This document shows positions 23,319 to 31,668 of a stretch of 39,080 bases of DNA, piece after piece; the stretch's first letter is position 1; every line of letters begins with the position of its first letter. The position numbers and the translations under genes were made by a program. This DNA is from Halorubrum sp. (GTDB taxonomy: Archaea; Halobacteriota; Halobacteria; Halobacteriales; Haloferacaceae), in contig JAQCNI010000090.1 of assembly GCA_028275105.1 (NCBI GenBank), positions 1 to 39,080 on the forward strand, read 5' to 3'. The notes under the pieces were generated by a model. It ran no database searches and was not told the DNA's origin. It was given only the letters and a program-made list of their open reading frames with translations.

Positions 23319-24167
23319 TCACATCCGCGTCAGCCGGGAGGCGACGTCCAGTTCGGGCCGTTCGGTCGCCAGCGACGCCACCGCGTCCATGAACGCGGTC
23401 CGGTAGCTCGCCGGTCCGGCGGGGTCGCGGTCGGCGGCGGACTCCCCGGCGAACCCGTACGCCGCGACGCCGGCGAGTGCCGCCTCCAGCGTCGACGACG
23501 GCGGCGAGGCCGACGCATCGGTCACCGCGGTCAGCGTCGCGAGCGTGCTCCCGAGCATACAGCCGGAGCCGACGAACGAACCCATCCGTTCGTGGCCGAC
23601 CGCGAGTTCGAACGCGGCCCCGTCGCCGGCGACGACGTCGGTCGTCCCGGAGGCGACGACGACCGCGCCGGTCTCGTCCGCGAGCGCCCGTGCCCCCCCG
23701 GCGACACCCGACCCGTCTCCGACGGACTCAACGCCCTTGACCGCCGCCGTCTCGCCCGCGAGCCCGCGTATCTCGCCTGCGTTCCCCTTGATGACGTCGA
23801 ACGCGACCGCGTCGAGGAGCCGACCGACCGACTCGACGCGGTGTGGCGTCGCCCCGTACCCGACCGGATCGAGCACGACCGGCACCCCGGCCTCGTTGGC
23901 TTGGCGCCCCGCGTCGATCATCGCGTCCACGTCACCGACCGTCGCCGTCCCGGTGTTGATGCTCACGGCGTCCGCCCCGGCGGCCATGTCGCCGGCTTCG
24001 GCCGGCGCGTCCGCCATCACCGGGAGCCCGCCCCAGTGGAGCGTGACGTCCGCCGTCTCGCTCGTCGTCACCGCGTTGGTGAGGTGGTGAACCAGCGGCG
24101 ACGCCGCCTCGACCGCCGCCAACGTCTCCCGGACGACCGCCCCGTCGACCGGCGGTTCATCGGGCAT
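23319..24167 (-). CDS. thiM: Hydroxyethylthiazole kinase
   Basis: ThiM (282 aa) phosphorylates 4-methyl-5-(2-hydroxyethyl)thiazole for thiamine salvage. Characteristic segments are VHHLTNAVTTSETAD near the N-terminus, AVSINTGTA, VVLDPVGYGATPHR, VIKGNAGEI and the anion-hole/catalytic loop SFVGSGCMLGSTLATLTAV with the conserved Cys of the family. The start overlaps the 3' end of thiE by 11 nt, so the pair is an operon. No TPP-riboswitch-like structure could be recognised before thiE. Length and motifs are normal. Confidence 0.95.
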   Translation of the reverse strand: MPDEPPVDGAVVRETLAAVEAASPLVHHLTNAVTTSETADVTLHWGGLPVMADAPAEAGDMAAGADAVSINTGTATVGDVDAMIDAGRQANEAGVPVVLDPVGYGATPHRVESVGRLLDAVAFDVIKGNAGEIRGLAGETAAVKGVESVGDGSGVAGGARALADETGAVVVASGTTDVVAGDGAAFELAVGHERMGSFVGSGCMLGSTLATLTAVTDASASPPSSTLEAALAGVAAYGFAGESAADRDPAGPASYRTAFMDAVASLATERPELDVASRLTRM

Positions 24168-24795
24168 CGGCGACCACCTCCCCGATCGTTCCCGCGGCCG
24201 CTTGCGGGTCGTCCGCGGCCGTGATCGCCGAGATCACCGCCACGCCGGCCGCGCCCGCGTCCACCACCGAGGTCGCGTTCTCCGCATCGACCCCGCCGAT
24301 CCCGATGACGGGGATATCGACGGCGTTCGCGACCGTCCCGACGCGTTCGGGACCGATCCCGTCCTTCGCGTCGGCGACGTCCTTCGATTCGGTTCCGTAC
24401 ACCGCTCCGACGCCGAGGTAGTCCGCGCCGGCGACTTCCGCGGCCTCCGCCTCCTCGACCGTCGACGCCGAACGGCCGATCACCGCGTCCGGGCCGAGTC
24501 GGTCGCGGGCGACCTCGATCGGCAGGTCGGACTGGCCGAGATGAACGCCGTCGGCGTCGACCGCCGCCGCAAGGTCGATCCGGTCGTTCACGACGAGCGG
24601 GACGCCGGCGGACTCGGTTAGTTCCCGGAGTCGACCGCCGAGTCGATACCGTCGTCGTGCGTCGGTTCCCTTCTCGCGAAGCTGGACGACGTCGACGCCG
24701 CCCGCGAGCGCGGCGGAGACGACGGTTGGCGTGTCCCGGCCCGCGGAGTGGCTCGACTGTGTCACGAGGTACGTTCGCCACGTCGCTGGATCCAT
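24157..24795 (-). CDS. thiE: Thiamine-phosphate synthase
   Basis: ThiE (212 aa) joins HMP-pyrophosphate and thiazole phosphate to thiamine phosphate, directly after the ThiM step. The TIM-barrel motifs are all present: VDVVQLREKG (Q and R bind the pyrophosphate, with K nearby), PLVVNDRIDLA, GVHLGQSDLP, VIGRSAST, GVGAVYGTESK and IPVIGIGGV. The ATG at 24795 follows a CATTATG box by about 28 nt. The upstream open frame to 24951 has no family similarity. The products of the two genes supply thiamine diphosphate for enzymes such as the one at 14940. Confidence 0.95.
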   Translation of the reverse strand: MDPATWRTYLVTQSSHSAGRDTPTVVSAALAGGVDVVQLREKGTDARRRYRLGGRLRELTESAGVPLVVNDRIDLAAAVDADGVHLGQSDLPIEVARDRLGPDAVIGRSASTVEEAEAAEVAGADYLGVGAVYGTESKDVADAKDGIGPERVGTVANAVDIPVIGIGGVDAENATSVVDAGAAGVAVISAITAADDPQAAAGTIGEVVADAR

Positions 24796-24819
24796 TGGTG
24801 GTATTACCGGGTGGTCCCG

Positions 24820-24829
24820 GCATAATGGT
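24820..24829 (-). promoter_or_regulatory. TATA box of the thiE-thiM operon
   Basis: On the minus strand ACCATTATGC lies about 29 nt before the thiE ATG at 24795. This fits a leaderless transcript, which leaves no room for a 5' riboswitch. Confidence 0.5.
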
Positions 24830-24950
24830 TGTGCTCCGGGTCGAGGCTGCCGGAGATTCCGGTTCGGAACGTTGATACTCCGCGTCAGCGAGGGAGGATC
24901 CACGTCAGGAACGGACAGACACAAACCCCCCACTGCCGTACCACGCTTCA

Positions 24951-26402
24951 ATGCGCTCCCGCCTCCGGGAAGCGGCCGGCCGAACCGGCGAGGCCGTCGC
25001 CGGCGCGCTCGACCGGGCCGGCGTCATCGACCGCGGGCGGCTCCGTGAGACGCTCGACCTCGCGTGGCCCCGGATCGTCACCGGGTTCGCGATCATGTCG
25101 AAGAATACGGTCGACCTCGCGGTCATCGGCGCGGTGCTCGGCGCGCCCGCGGTCGCCGGGGTCGCCTTCGCGTTCGCGTACTGGCAGCTGGCGAAGTTCA
25201 TCTCCATCGGACTGGCGGGCGGCACCGTCTCGCTCGTCTCGCAGAACTACGGGGGCGGCGAAACCGACCGGGCCGCACTCGTGGTCAAACAGTCGCTCGT
25301 CGTTGCGCTCGCGCTCGTCGTCCCGATCGTCGTCGTCCTCGTCGGCCTCGCCGAACCGCTGATCGCGCTCGTGGGCGGCGAGGGCGACGCGCTCGGGTAC
25401 GGGGTCACGTACCTCGTCGTCACCGCGCCGGCGCTGCTGTTCGAGTTCTTCAACATGATCGCGAGCCGGACGTACGCCGGCGTCGGGGACACGTTCACGC
25501 CGATGACGTTCCGCGCCGGCGGCGCGCTCCTCAACACCGTCCTGACCGCAGGATTCGTTTTCGGCGCGGGGCTCGGCGTCCTGGGCGCGGGACTCGGGAC
25601 GGCCATCTCGATCATCGCCGTCGCCGCCGGGCTCTCGTGGGGGATGACCGGCCGGTCGTACTTCGGACGCGGGGCATCCCCGGTGCCGGTGACCCCGACC
25701 GGCCCGTGGGTCGACACCGAGCTCACCAGACAGCTCCTCCGCGTCTCCGCGCCCCTGATAGCCCGGCGCGTCGCCCAGGGCGTCGTCGTCTTCCCGCTGT
25801 TGTGGGTGGCCGCCTCGTTCGGCTCCGCGACGGTCGCGGCCCTCGAGGTCGGGCGACGCGTCCGTGGCCTCCTCGGGAGTTTCACGTGGGGGTTCTCCAT
25901 CGCCGCGAGCACGCTCGTCGGCCAGCGGCTCGGCGCGGCCGAGGAGGCGCTCGCGACGGAGTACGGGTGGGACGTGATCCGGCTGTCGACGCTGGTCTAT
26001 CTCGTCGCGTCCGCCGCAGTCCTCCTCGCTGCGGATCCCATCGCGGCGGTGTTCGTCGACGACCCGGAGGCCGTGGCCGCGACCGCGACCTTCGTCATGG
26101 TCGCCGCCATGTCCGCCGTCCCGCTGGGGATCAACGGCTCCGTGACCGGGTCGCTCCGGGGGGCCGGCGACACCCGGTGGCCGTTCCTCGCGTCGATGGT
26201 GGGGCTGTACGTCTTCGCGCTGCCGGCGGCGCTCCTCGGCCTGGTGACGCCGCTTGGCGTCGCCGGGCTGTACGCGGCGGTGATACTGGAGAAACTCGTT
26301 CCGGCCGTGCTCAACGGGATCCGGTTTCGGTCGAACCGCTGGCAGGCGGTCAGCCGACAGTACCGCCCCGCCGCGGCCGACGGCGAGGGAACCTCGAAGT
26401 AG
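24951..26402 (+). CDS. MATE-family efflux transporter
   Basis: This 483-aa protein has twelve predicted membrane helices in two six-helix lobes, the normal MATE size. Recognisable segments include LAWPRIVTGFAIMSKNTVDLAVIG (first helix), QNYGGGETDRAA after helix 2, and the second-lobe equivalents STLVGQRLGAAEEALATE and GINGSVTGSLRGAGDTRWPF. MATE proteins export cationic or aromatic compounds by Na+ or H+ antiport across the cytoplasmic membrane, and the substrate here is unknown. It shares a 155-bp intergenic region with divergent thiE. Its stop is only 2 bp from that of the convergent mscS gene. Confidence 0.94.
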   Translation: MRSRLREAAGRTGEAVAGALDRAGVIDRGRLRETLDLAWPRIVTGFAIMSKNTVDLAVIGAVLGAPAVAGVAFAFAYWQLAKFISIGLAGGTVSLVSQNYGGGETDRAALVVKQSLVVALALVVPIVVVLVGLAEPLIALVGGEGDALGYGVTYLVVTAPALLFEFFNMIASRTYAGVGDTFTPMTFRAGGALLNTVLTAGFVFGAGLGVLGAGLGTAISIIAVAAGLSWGMTGRSYFGRGASPVPVTPTGPWVDTELTRQLLRVSAPLIARRVAQGVVVFPLLWVAASFGSATVAALEVGRRVRGLLGSFTWGFSIAASTLVGQRLGAAEEALATEYGWDVIRLSTLVYLVASAAVLLAADPIAAVFVDDPEAVAATATFVMVAAMSAVPLGINGSVTGSLRGAGDTRWPFLASMVGLYVFALPAALLGLVTPLGVAGLYAAVILEKLVPAVLNGIRFRSNRWQAVSRQYRPAAADGEGTSK

Positions 26403-26404
26403 AG

Positions 26405-27265
26405 CTACTCGTCGCCCGAAACCGACTCGACCATCTCGACGCTCCCGGTGAGCTGCCGGTGGACGTACGGCAGGTCGATGCCGGCCTCGTCGAACGCCTC
26501 CTTCACCGCGGTGACGTACTCCGAGCGTACCCGAACGAAGTCGCCGCGGTCCGGATCCTCGATCCACCAGCGCGACTGGAGCCCCACCGCCGAGTCGCCG
26601 AGTTCGACGAGCCGGACCGACACCCCCGGGTCGTCGAGGATGTCCTCGTGTGCCGCGGCCTTCTCGACGATGATGTCCGTCGCCCGCTCGATGTCGTCGT
26701 CGTAGCCGATTCCGAAGACGAACTTCTGTCGGAGCGTCTCGTAAGCGACGGGATTCGTCACCGCATCGTTCGCGAGGTCACCGTTCGGGACCGTGATCCG
26801 CTCGTTGTCGAACGTCCGGATCCGCGAGACGCGGAGGTCGATGTCCTCGACGCGGCCCGAGTTTCCGCTCCACTCGATCCAGTCGCCGACCTCGAACGGT
26901 TTGTCCTTCAGAATGAAGATCCCGGCGACGAAGTTGCCGAGGAGGTCCTGTGCGGCGAACCCGATCGCGAGTGCGATGGCGCCGCCGAAGACTGCGAACG
27001 CCGAGAGGAACGCCCCGTACCCGGCCATCGTGAACGCGATGGCGACCGCGGCAACCCACACCACCGCGTTGGCGACGCTCGTGCCGAGGCTGCGAACCGC
27101 CCGATCAAACCCGCGGGCGTTCAACACGCGCCGGGTCGCCGGGACGAACGCGACCCGCCCCAGTATCAGTACGCCGACGAACCCGGCGAGGAACAGGAGC
27201 ACCGACACCAGGGCGCTAGTCAAGACCGGGCTCAACCCCACACTACCGATGAGTGGAATCATCAT
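26405..27265 (-). CDS. Small-conductance mechanosensitive ion channel, MscS family
   Basis: This 286-aa channel has three N-terminal membrane helices (about 8-30, 58-80 and 83-105). The third is the Gly/Ala-rich pore helix FLSAFAVFGGAIALAIGFAA followed by QDLLGNFVAGIFI, the hallmark MscS sequence. The beta domain has KPFEVGDWIEW, RIRTFDNERITVPNGDLAND and a C-terminal alpha/beta domain. It releases solutes upon hypo-osmotic shock. The start is either ATG 27265 (chosen, TTTTTGATAAA box about 26 nt upstream) or GTG 27274. It lies 52 bp downstream of cofG on the same strand but seems to have its own promoter. Confidence 0.93.
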   Translation of the reverse strand: MMIPLIGSVGLSPVLTSALVSVLLFLAGFVGVLILGRVAFVPATRRVLNARGFDRAVRSLGTSVANAVVWVAAVAIAFTMAGYGAFLSAFAVFGGAIALAIGFAAQDLLGNFVAGIFILKDKPFEVGDWIEWSGNSGRVEDIDLRVSRIRTFDNERITVPNGDLANDAVTNPVAYETLRQKFVFGIGYDDDIERATDIIVEKAAAHEDILDDPGVSVRLVELGDSAVGLQSRWWIEDPDRGDFVRVRSEYVTAVKEAFDEAGIDLPYVHRQLTGSVEMVESVSGDE

Positions 27266-27317
27266 GCGGAGCACTATTTTACTCGTTTATCAAAAATCCG
27301 GTGACAACGGGGGACGG

Positions 27318-28508
27318 TCACTCCCCCCCGGCGGCGCCGCCCCGGGGCTTTGGGTCCGGTGCGAGCGGGCCGTCACCGCGGGCGACCGCGCGGAGCCGTC
27401 GTCCGTGCGGGTCGTCGGCCGCGATCCGATCCCGGATCCGGTCCGAGAGCCACGCACCGCGACTCGTCGGCGTCGTGGCCGAGTTGACCCAGGCCGGCCG
27501 CAGGTCAGCCGGGAGGTAACGGCCGTACGTGGGGAGCCGTTCGACGAGGGGCATCCCACCCGTGTCGGCGACAGCGCGGAGTTCGTCAAGCTCCGGCCAC
27601 GCATATGCGGGATTGATGTAATCGTCCGTGACTGGAGAGACGCCCCCGAGGTCGTCGATCCCGCAGTCGACGAGGTCGGCCGCCGGCGAGAGGTTCGGCG
27701 GGACCTGAACCGACACCGCCGGCGGGAGCGCGGTCCGGGCCATGGCAACGACCCGCCGCATCGTCGCGAGGTCGGGCTTCGCAAAGTCGGACCGCTCGTT
27801 CGGGACGACGTTCTGGACTATCACCTCCTGAACGTGGCCGTATCGTTCGTGGAGTTCGCGGATCGCGAGCAGGCTTTCCGCGCGGTCCCGCCACCCCTCG
27901 CCGATCCCGACGAGGATCCCCGTGGTGAACGGGACCCCCTGTCGCCCCGCCGCCCGGATCGTATTGAGCCGTTGTCCGGGAGTCTTCCGCCGGCTCCCGG
28001 CATGTGCGTCGACGTCGGCCGTCGTCTCCAGCATCACGCCCATCGACGCGTTCACGTCGCGGAGGGCCGAGAAGTGCTCCACCGTGAGGTCGCCGGGGTT
28101 CGAGTGGGGGAGCAACCCTTCCTCCAAGGCGATCTCACAGGCCCGGTGGAGGTAGTCGTGGATCGAGTCGAATCCCCACTCGTCGAGTCGCTCATGGATC
28201 CCGGTGTACCGATCGTCCGGCTCGTCGCCGAACGTGAACAGCGCTTCCGTACACCCCGCGTCGGCGCCGACCCGACACCGCTCGCGGACCTCCGCCGGCG
28301 AGAGCAGCGTTGCCTCTCCGGGCACGTCGTAGTAGGTACAGTACGTACAGGTGTACCGGCACGCGGTCGTTAGCGGGATGAAGACGTTGCGGGCGAACGT
28401 CAGCCGATCGGCAGTCCCGACGTCCGCGGGAGTCACGGCACACAGCCGCTCCACCTCCCGCTCGTCGACGTCGATCCGGATCCCGTACTCGTCGGCGGAC
28501 GCGAACAC
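27318..28508 (-). CDS. cofG: 7,8-didemethyl-8-hydroxy-5-deazariboflavin (FO) synthase subunit CofG
   Basis: This radical SAM protein (396 aa) works with CofH to make the FO chromophore of coenzyme F420. The cluster motif C-x3-C-x2-C is C50-C54-C57 in TTACRYTCTYCTYY. Downstream CofG segments include LFTFGDEPDDRY, LLPHSNPGDL, MGVMLETTADV and IVQNVVPNERSDFAKPD. The start is GTG 28508, placed 27 nt after CGTTTTTTGA. The C-terminal 30 residues are variable, Arg/Gly/Pro-rich. cofH is not in the window. cofC, for a later F420 step, lies 96 bp upstream on the same strand. Confidence 0.95.
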   Translation of the reverse strand: MFASADEYGIRIDVDEREVERLCAVTPADVGTADRLTFARNVFIPLTTACRYTCTYCTYYDVPGEATLLSPAEVRERCRVGADAGCTEALFTFGDEPDDRYTGIHERLDEWGFDSIHDYLHRACEIALEEGLLPHSNPGDLTVEHFSALRDVNASMGVMLETTADVDAHAGSRRKTPGQRLNTIRAAGRQGVPFTTGILVGIGEGWRDRAESLLAIRELHERYGHVQEVIVQNVVPNERSDFAKPDLATMRRVVAMARTALPPAVSVQVPPNLSPAADLVDCGIDDLGGVSPVTDDYINPAYAWPELDELRAVADTGGMPLVERLPTYGRYLPADLRPAWVNSATTPTSRGAWLSDRIRDRIAADDPHGRRLRAVARGDGPLAPDPKPRGGAAGGE

Positions 28509-28528
28509 GCTCCGTGCTCCGGGACCGA

Positions 28529-28540
28529 GTTCAAAAAACG
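28529..28540 (-). promoter_or_regulatory. TATA box of cofG
   Basis: On the minus strand ACGTTTTTTGAA lies 27 nt before the GTG start at 28508. This indicates an internal promoter between cofC and cofG. Confidence 0.6.
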
Positions 28541-28604
28541 TCGTGGTCCCGGATGGGCCGGCGGGCGGAATTTCCGATCGCGGACGGCTCCCCCGACCGG
28601 GAGT

Positions 28605-29291
28605 TCACTCGCGAACGACGCCTACCCGCCCGCCGGTCGTCGCCAGGTCGAAGCCGGCGTCCCGCAACCAGTCCGCCGTGGCGCCGTCGCCGTGGATCAA
28701 CACCTCCGCGAGATCGTCGGGTTCGTCGATGTCCGTCGCGAGCCGGTGGGAGTCGACCTCGTGGACGGTCGCGCCGGCTGCCGTCGCGATCCGGCGATGG
28801 TCGAGATACGACACGCCGTGGTAGTCGACGCGGAACGAAGAGGTGTCGACGACGAGCGCGTTGGTGCCGCCGCCGCGTCCGGGTGCGATGGCCACGTCGG
28901 CGTCGTCCACGGCTCCAAACAGCCGCCCCAAGGCCTCGGGGGTCGCCAGCGCGAGGTCGGCCATCACGACTCCGACCGGGTCGGACGACGCCGTGCCGCC
29001 GCCCGAACCGTTCCCTGACAGCCGGTCATCGAGGGCAGCGTTGACGGCGGCAGTCAGCGGGCGCGTGTCGACGGTGCCCGGCGGGTCGGGTGGCCCGCGC
29101 ACGATGGCGTCTTGGCGGTCCGGTTCGATCGAGGTGGTCGAGAGGACGTGCGGCCGTCCTCCGGCGTCGACTATCGCGGTCAGGACGTCGTCGAGCATCG
29201 TTCGGGCGAACGCGACCCGCTCGTCCGGATCGAGGACGTCGGAGAGCCGTGACTTCGGCCGGTCGGCGCTGAACGGAACGAGGACCTCCAT
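28605..29291 (-). CDS. cofC: 2-phospho-L-lactate (or PEP) guanylyltransferase CofC
   Basis: This 228-aa nucleotidyltransferase activates 2-phospholactate (or phosphoenolpyruvate in some lineages) with GTP for F420 side-chain synthesis. Family features are MEVLVPFSADRPKSRLSDVL at the start (P-K-SRL nucleotide-binding loop), VGVVMADLALATPEAL, IAPGRGGGTNAL and FRVDYHGVSYLDH. A Gly/Ser-rich insertion lies near residues 93-102. The ATG at 29291 is the conserved start. The open frame upstream to 29954 is the antisense shadow of cetZ. Which of the two known donor substrates it uses cannot be decided here. Confidence 0.93.
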   Translation of the reverse strand: MEVLVPFSADRPKSRLSDVLDPDERVAFARTMLDDVLTAIVDAGGRPHVLSTTSIEPDRQDAIVRGPPDPPGTVDTRPLTAAVNAALDDRLSGNGSGGGTASSDPVGVVMADLALATPEALGRLFGAVDDADVAIAPGRGGGTNALVVDTSSFRVDYHGVSYLDHRRIATAAGATVHEVDSHRLATDIDEPDDLAEVLIHGDGATADWLRDAGFDLATTGGRVGVVRE

Positions 29292-29316
29292 ACGGGAAAC
29301 GGGGGCGCGAGAGGCG

Positions 29317-30495
29317 TTAAAACAGGGACTCGAGCTCGTCGCTGTCGTCGCTGACGAGTTCGTCGAGGTTCTCCTCGCTCTCCTCGCGGATCTCGTCGAG
29401 GTTGTCCTGTGCCTCGATGGCGACCTGTTGGAGCTCCTTGATCCGGGGGACGTTCGTGACGCCCGAGAGCAAAATTGCGGTGGCGACGAAGCCGGAGCCG
29501 CTGTACGGGTAGTCGCCGCCCCGGACTTCCATCGAGCCGGTCTGCTCTTCGAGCCACTTGCGGCCGCGTTCGATCCCCTTGCGGTTGAGATACTCCGGCG
29601 GGCCGGCGAGCACGAGCAGGGCGCGTTCGGTCCCCTCGATCTCACACGGGAGCGTGAGGCGTCCGAGCGCCGCCTTGCGCACGAGGCTCGTGATGCGGTT
29701 GGTGGTGTGGGCGCTGTCGAGGTCGTCGGCTTGATCGTCGTTTCGGAGCCGCGACAACAACCCGCCCGACGACTTCTCTTCGACCTCCTCTTCGGCGTAT
29801 CCGATGGTGGAGACCCCGCCGCCCGAGAGCGTGTTGATGATCTCGGAGGAGTCCACGACGCTTTCGGCCACGTCCTGGCCTTCCTGTACCTCGCCGGCGC
29901 CAAAGAGGATCCCGAACCGTCGGACGATCTCCTCGTTGATCTCCTCGTAGCCACCCTGAACGGACTCGCCCGTCTTCCGCCAGGCGTCGTTGTCGAACAC
30001 CATCAGGTTGTCCACCTCGCGGACGAACGTCTGGAACGACCGGGCGGCGTTGAGGGTGTAGATGCCCCCCTCGTCGCTGCCCGGGAGGATCCCCAGTCCG
30101 TAGACGGGTTCGGTGTAGATCCGCTTGAGATGTTTCGCGAGCACCGGCGCGCCGCCCGACCCGGTCCCCCCGCCGAGCCCGGCGACGACGAGGAACGCGT
30201 CCACCTCGTGGACGGGGATGGAGTCGATCGCTCCCTGTACCTCGTCGATGTCCTCCTCGGCGATCTCCGCGCCGAGTTCGTTGTCCGCACCGACGCCGTG
30301 GCCCTTCACCCGGGCCTGTCCGATGAGTACGCGCTGGTGTTCCGGGATGTGTTCGATTCCCATGAGATCGGCCTTTGCGGTGTTCACCGCCGCGGCCGCG
30401 CGGACGACCTCCGACCCCGTGCGCTTGTCGTACTCCAAGAACTTGTCGACGACTTTGCCCCCCGCCTGCCCGTACCCGATCATTGCTAGTTTCAT
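29317..30495 (-). CDS. cetZ1: Tubulin/FtsZ-superfamily cell-shape protein CetZ1
   Basis: CetZ proteins (392 aa here) are haloarchaeal GTPases that polymerise and control cell shape and motility rather than division. The N-terminal GTPase has MKLAMIGYGQAGGKVVDKFL, the tubulin signature GGGTGSG (residues 108-114), and the T7/catalytic region NDAWRKTGESVQGGYEEINE. A variable loop near 240-262 precedes DSAHTTNRITSLVRKAALG. The acidic tail ends DELESLF. Motifs fit CetZ1 rather than CetZ2 or the diverse paralogues, judged from memory. A leader with a Shine-Dalgarno sequence is present, unlike most genes in this window. It is followed by cofC after 25 bp, so the two may share a transcript. Confidence 0.95.
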   Translation of the reverse strand: MKLAMIGYGQAGGKVVDKFLEYDKRTGSEVVRAAAAVNTAKADLMGIEHIPEHQRVLIGQARVKGHGVGADNELGAEIAEEDIDEVQGAIDSIPVHEVDAFLVVAGLGGGTGSGGAPVLAKHLKRIYTEPVYGLGILPGSDEGGIYTLNAARSFQTFVREVDNLMVFDNDAWRKTGESVQGGYEEINEEIVRRFGILFGAGEVQEGQDVAESVVDSSEIINTLSGGGVSTIGYAEEEVEEKSSGGLLSRLRNDDQADDLDSAHTTNRITSLVRKAALGRLTLPCEIEGTERALLVLAGPPEYLNRKGIERGRKWLEEQTGSMEVRGGDYPYSGSGFVATAILLSGVTNVPRIKELQQVAIEAQDNLDEIREESEENLDELVSDDSDELESLF

Positions 30496-30504
30496 TGTGA
30501 ACGT

Positions 30505-30566
30505 CCTCCCCCTTTAGACTGACCAGAGTGGGATCTGGCGTAAAAAGCTTCTGGTGGTTTTACCAC
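30505..30566 (-). promoter_or_regulatory. cetZ1 promoter: Shine-Dalgarno, TATA box and upstream palindrome
   Basis: On the minus strand, from upstream to downstream, there is a palindrome GTGGT-AAA-ACCAC (30554-30566), then the TATA box GCTTTTTA (30541-30548), then a leader of about 20 nt with GGGGAGGA (30505-30512) ten bases before the ATG. The palindrome abuts the position of the BRE/TFB element, a place where an activator or repressor could act. Confidence 0.55.
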
Positions 30567-30615
30567 GTCTGAGATCTGGAGCGATCCGGCAGGGTCGGTG
30601 GCGTGGACCGTCATG

Positions 30616-31512
30616 TCACTCCAGGTTCAGATACGCCGCGAGCGTGTTCATCTCCGACCCCTCGACGCCGAACGCACCGACGGCGCTGTCGGCGGTCGTG
30701 TTGTCGAACTTCAGCGACCGGTACTGGTCCGAGCCCATCGGGAACCCGGGGACTGCTCCGAGGACGGCGAGCCCGACCCTCGCCAACGGCATCGGCAGCG
30801 GGACGACCGTCACTCCCTTGCGCTCCGCCTCGTACACGAGGTTCGTCACCTCCCGGAGCGTCAGCGTTTCCGGTCCGCCAACCTCGTAGGTCTCGCCGAC
30901 GTGGTCGTCCGACTCGAGGGCGGCAACCAGCATCGGCACGAGGTCCTTGACGTGGATCGGTTGGAACCGCGTCTTCCCGCCGCCGGGAAGCGGGTACACC
31001 GGGATGACGGGGGCGAACAGCCGCTTCAGTCGCTTCGTGAACGGGACGAACTCGCCGCCCTTGCCGAACACCACCGACGGGCGGAACACCGTCCAGTCGA
31101 GGGAGCCCTCCCGGACGATCTCCTCCGCTCGTCCCTTCGCGCGGATGTAGGCCGTGTCGCCATCGGGGTCGGCACCGAGTGCGCTCAGTTGTACGAACCG
31201 TTCGACCCCGCCGTCCTCGGCCGCTCGCACGAGGTTTTCGGTGCCGGCGCGGTGGACCCGGTCGTGCATCACGTTCCCGCCAGTCGGCTCGAACAGGGGC
31301 GAGAGCGCAACCAAGTTCACCACCGCGTCGTGGCCGTCGACGGTCGGCGCGAACGAGTCGTACGCGGTGACGTCGCCGATGGCGGAGTCGACGCCGTCGG
31401 GCGTGTCCGAGGGCGACCGCGACAGGGCGGTCACCCCGTGGCCCGCGTCGGCCAACGCCCGGCAAAGGTACGACCCGATGAAGCCGGTTCCACCGGCTAC
31501 CAGCACCTTCAT
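30616..31512 (-). CDS. NAD(P)-binding epimerase/NDUFA9-like atypical SDR
   Basis: This 298-aa extended/atypical short-chain dehydrogenase has the nucleotide motif AGGTGFIG (G7-x2-G10-x2-G13). A VVNLVALSPLFEP strand and FVQLSALGADPDGDTAYIRA follow, where the usual catalytic YxxxK is altered to Y-x2-A-K-G. A RPSVVFGKGGEFV region and a C-terminal part with FQPIHVKDLV complete the fold. This is the complex I NDUFA9-like family, which binds NADPH and often has no known reaction. The ATG at 31512 has TTTACGGTAA about 28 nt upstream. It precedes cetZ1 by 120 bp, but cetZ1 has its own promoter. Confidence 0.9.
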   Translation of the reverse strand: MKVLVAGGTGFIGSYLCRALADAGHGVTALSRSPSDTPDGVDSAIGDVTAYDSFAPTVDGHDAVVNLVALSPLFEPTGGNVMHDRVHRAGTENLVRAAEDGGVERFVQLSALGADPDGDTAYIRAKGRAEEIVREGSLDWTVFRPSVVFGKGGEFVPFTKRLKRLFAPVIPVYPLPGGGKTRFQPIHVKDLVPMLVAALESDDHVGETYEVGGPETLTLREVTNLVYEAERKGVTVVPLPMPLARVGLAVLGAVPGFPMGSDQYRSLKFDNTTADSAVGAFGVEGSEMNTLAAYLNLE

Positions 31513-31668
31513 ACGTACCGGTTGGCGGGGAATTACCGTAAACCTACCGCGACGTCAGACGCATGAATGACACATGTGAGCAAGGACCGCGACTATCGTG
31601 CTGCGTCTTTCGACCCCGTCGCCGGCAAGGTAATCGAGGTCAGCACCGTCGGCTCGAACTGATCGAGG

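Noticed and set aside
24796-24950. TPP riboswitch before thiE
   Set aside because: A TATA box about 29 nt from the start codon leaves no leader, and no conserved TPP-aptamer pieces are visible.
25064-27304. Long open frame (746 codons) on the plus strand
   Set aside because: It overlaps the MATE gene in another frame and mscS in antisense, and is extremely Arg-rich without domains.
29292-29954. N-terminal extension of cofC
   Set aside because: The frame stays open by chance antisense to cetZ1. The CofC family starts at MEVLVPFSADRPKSRL (29291).
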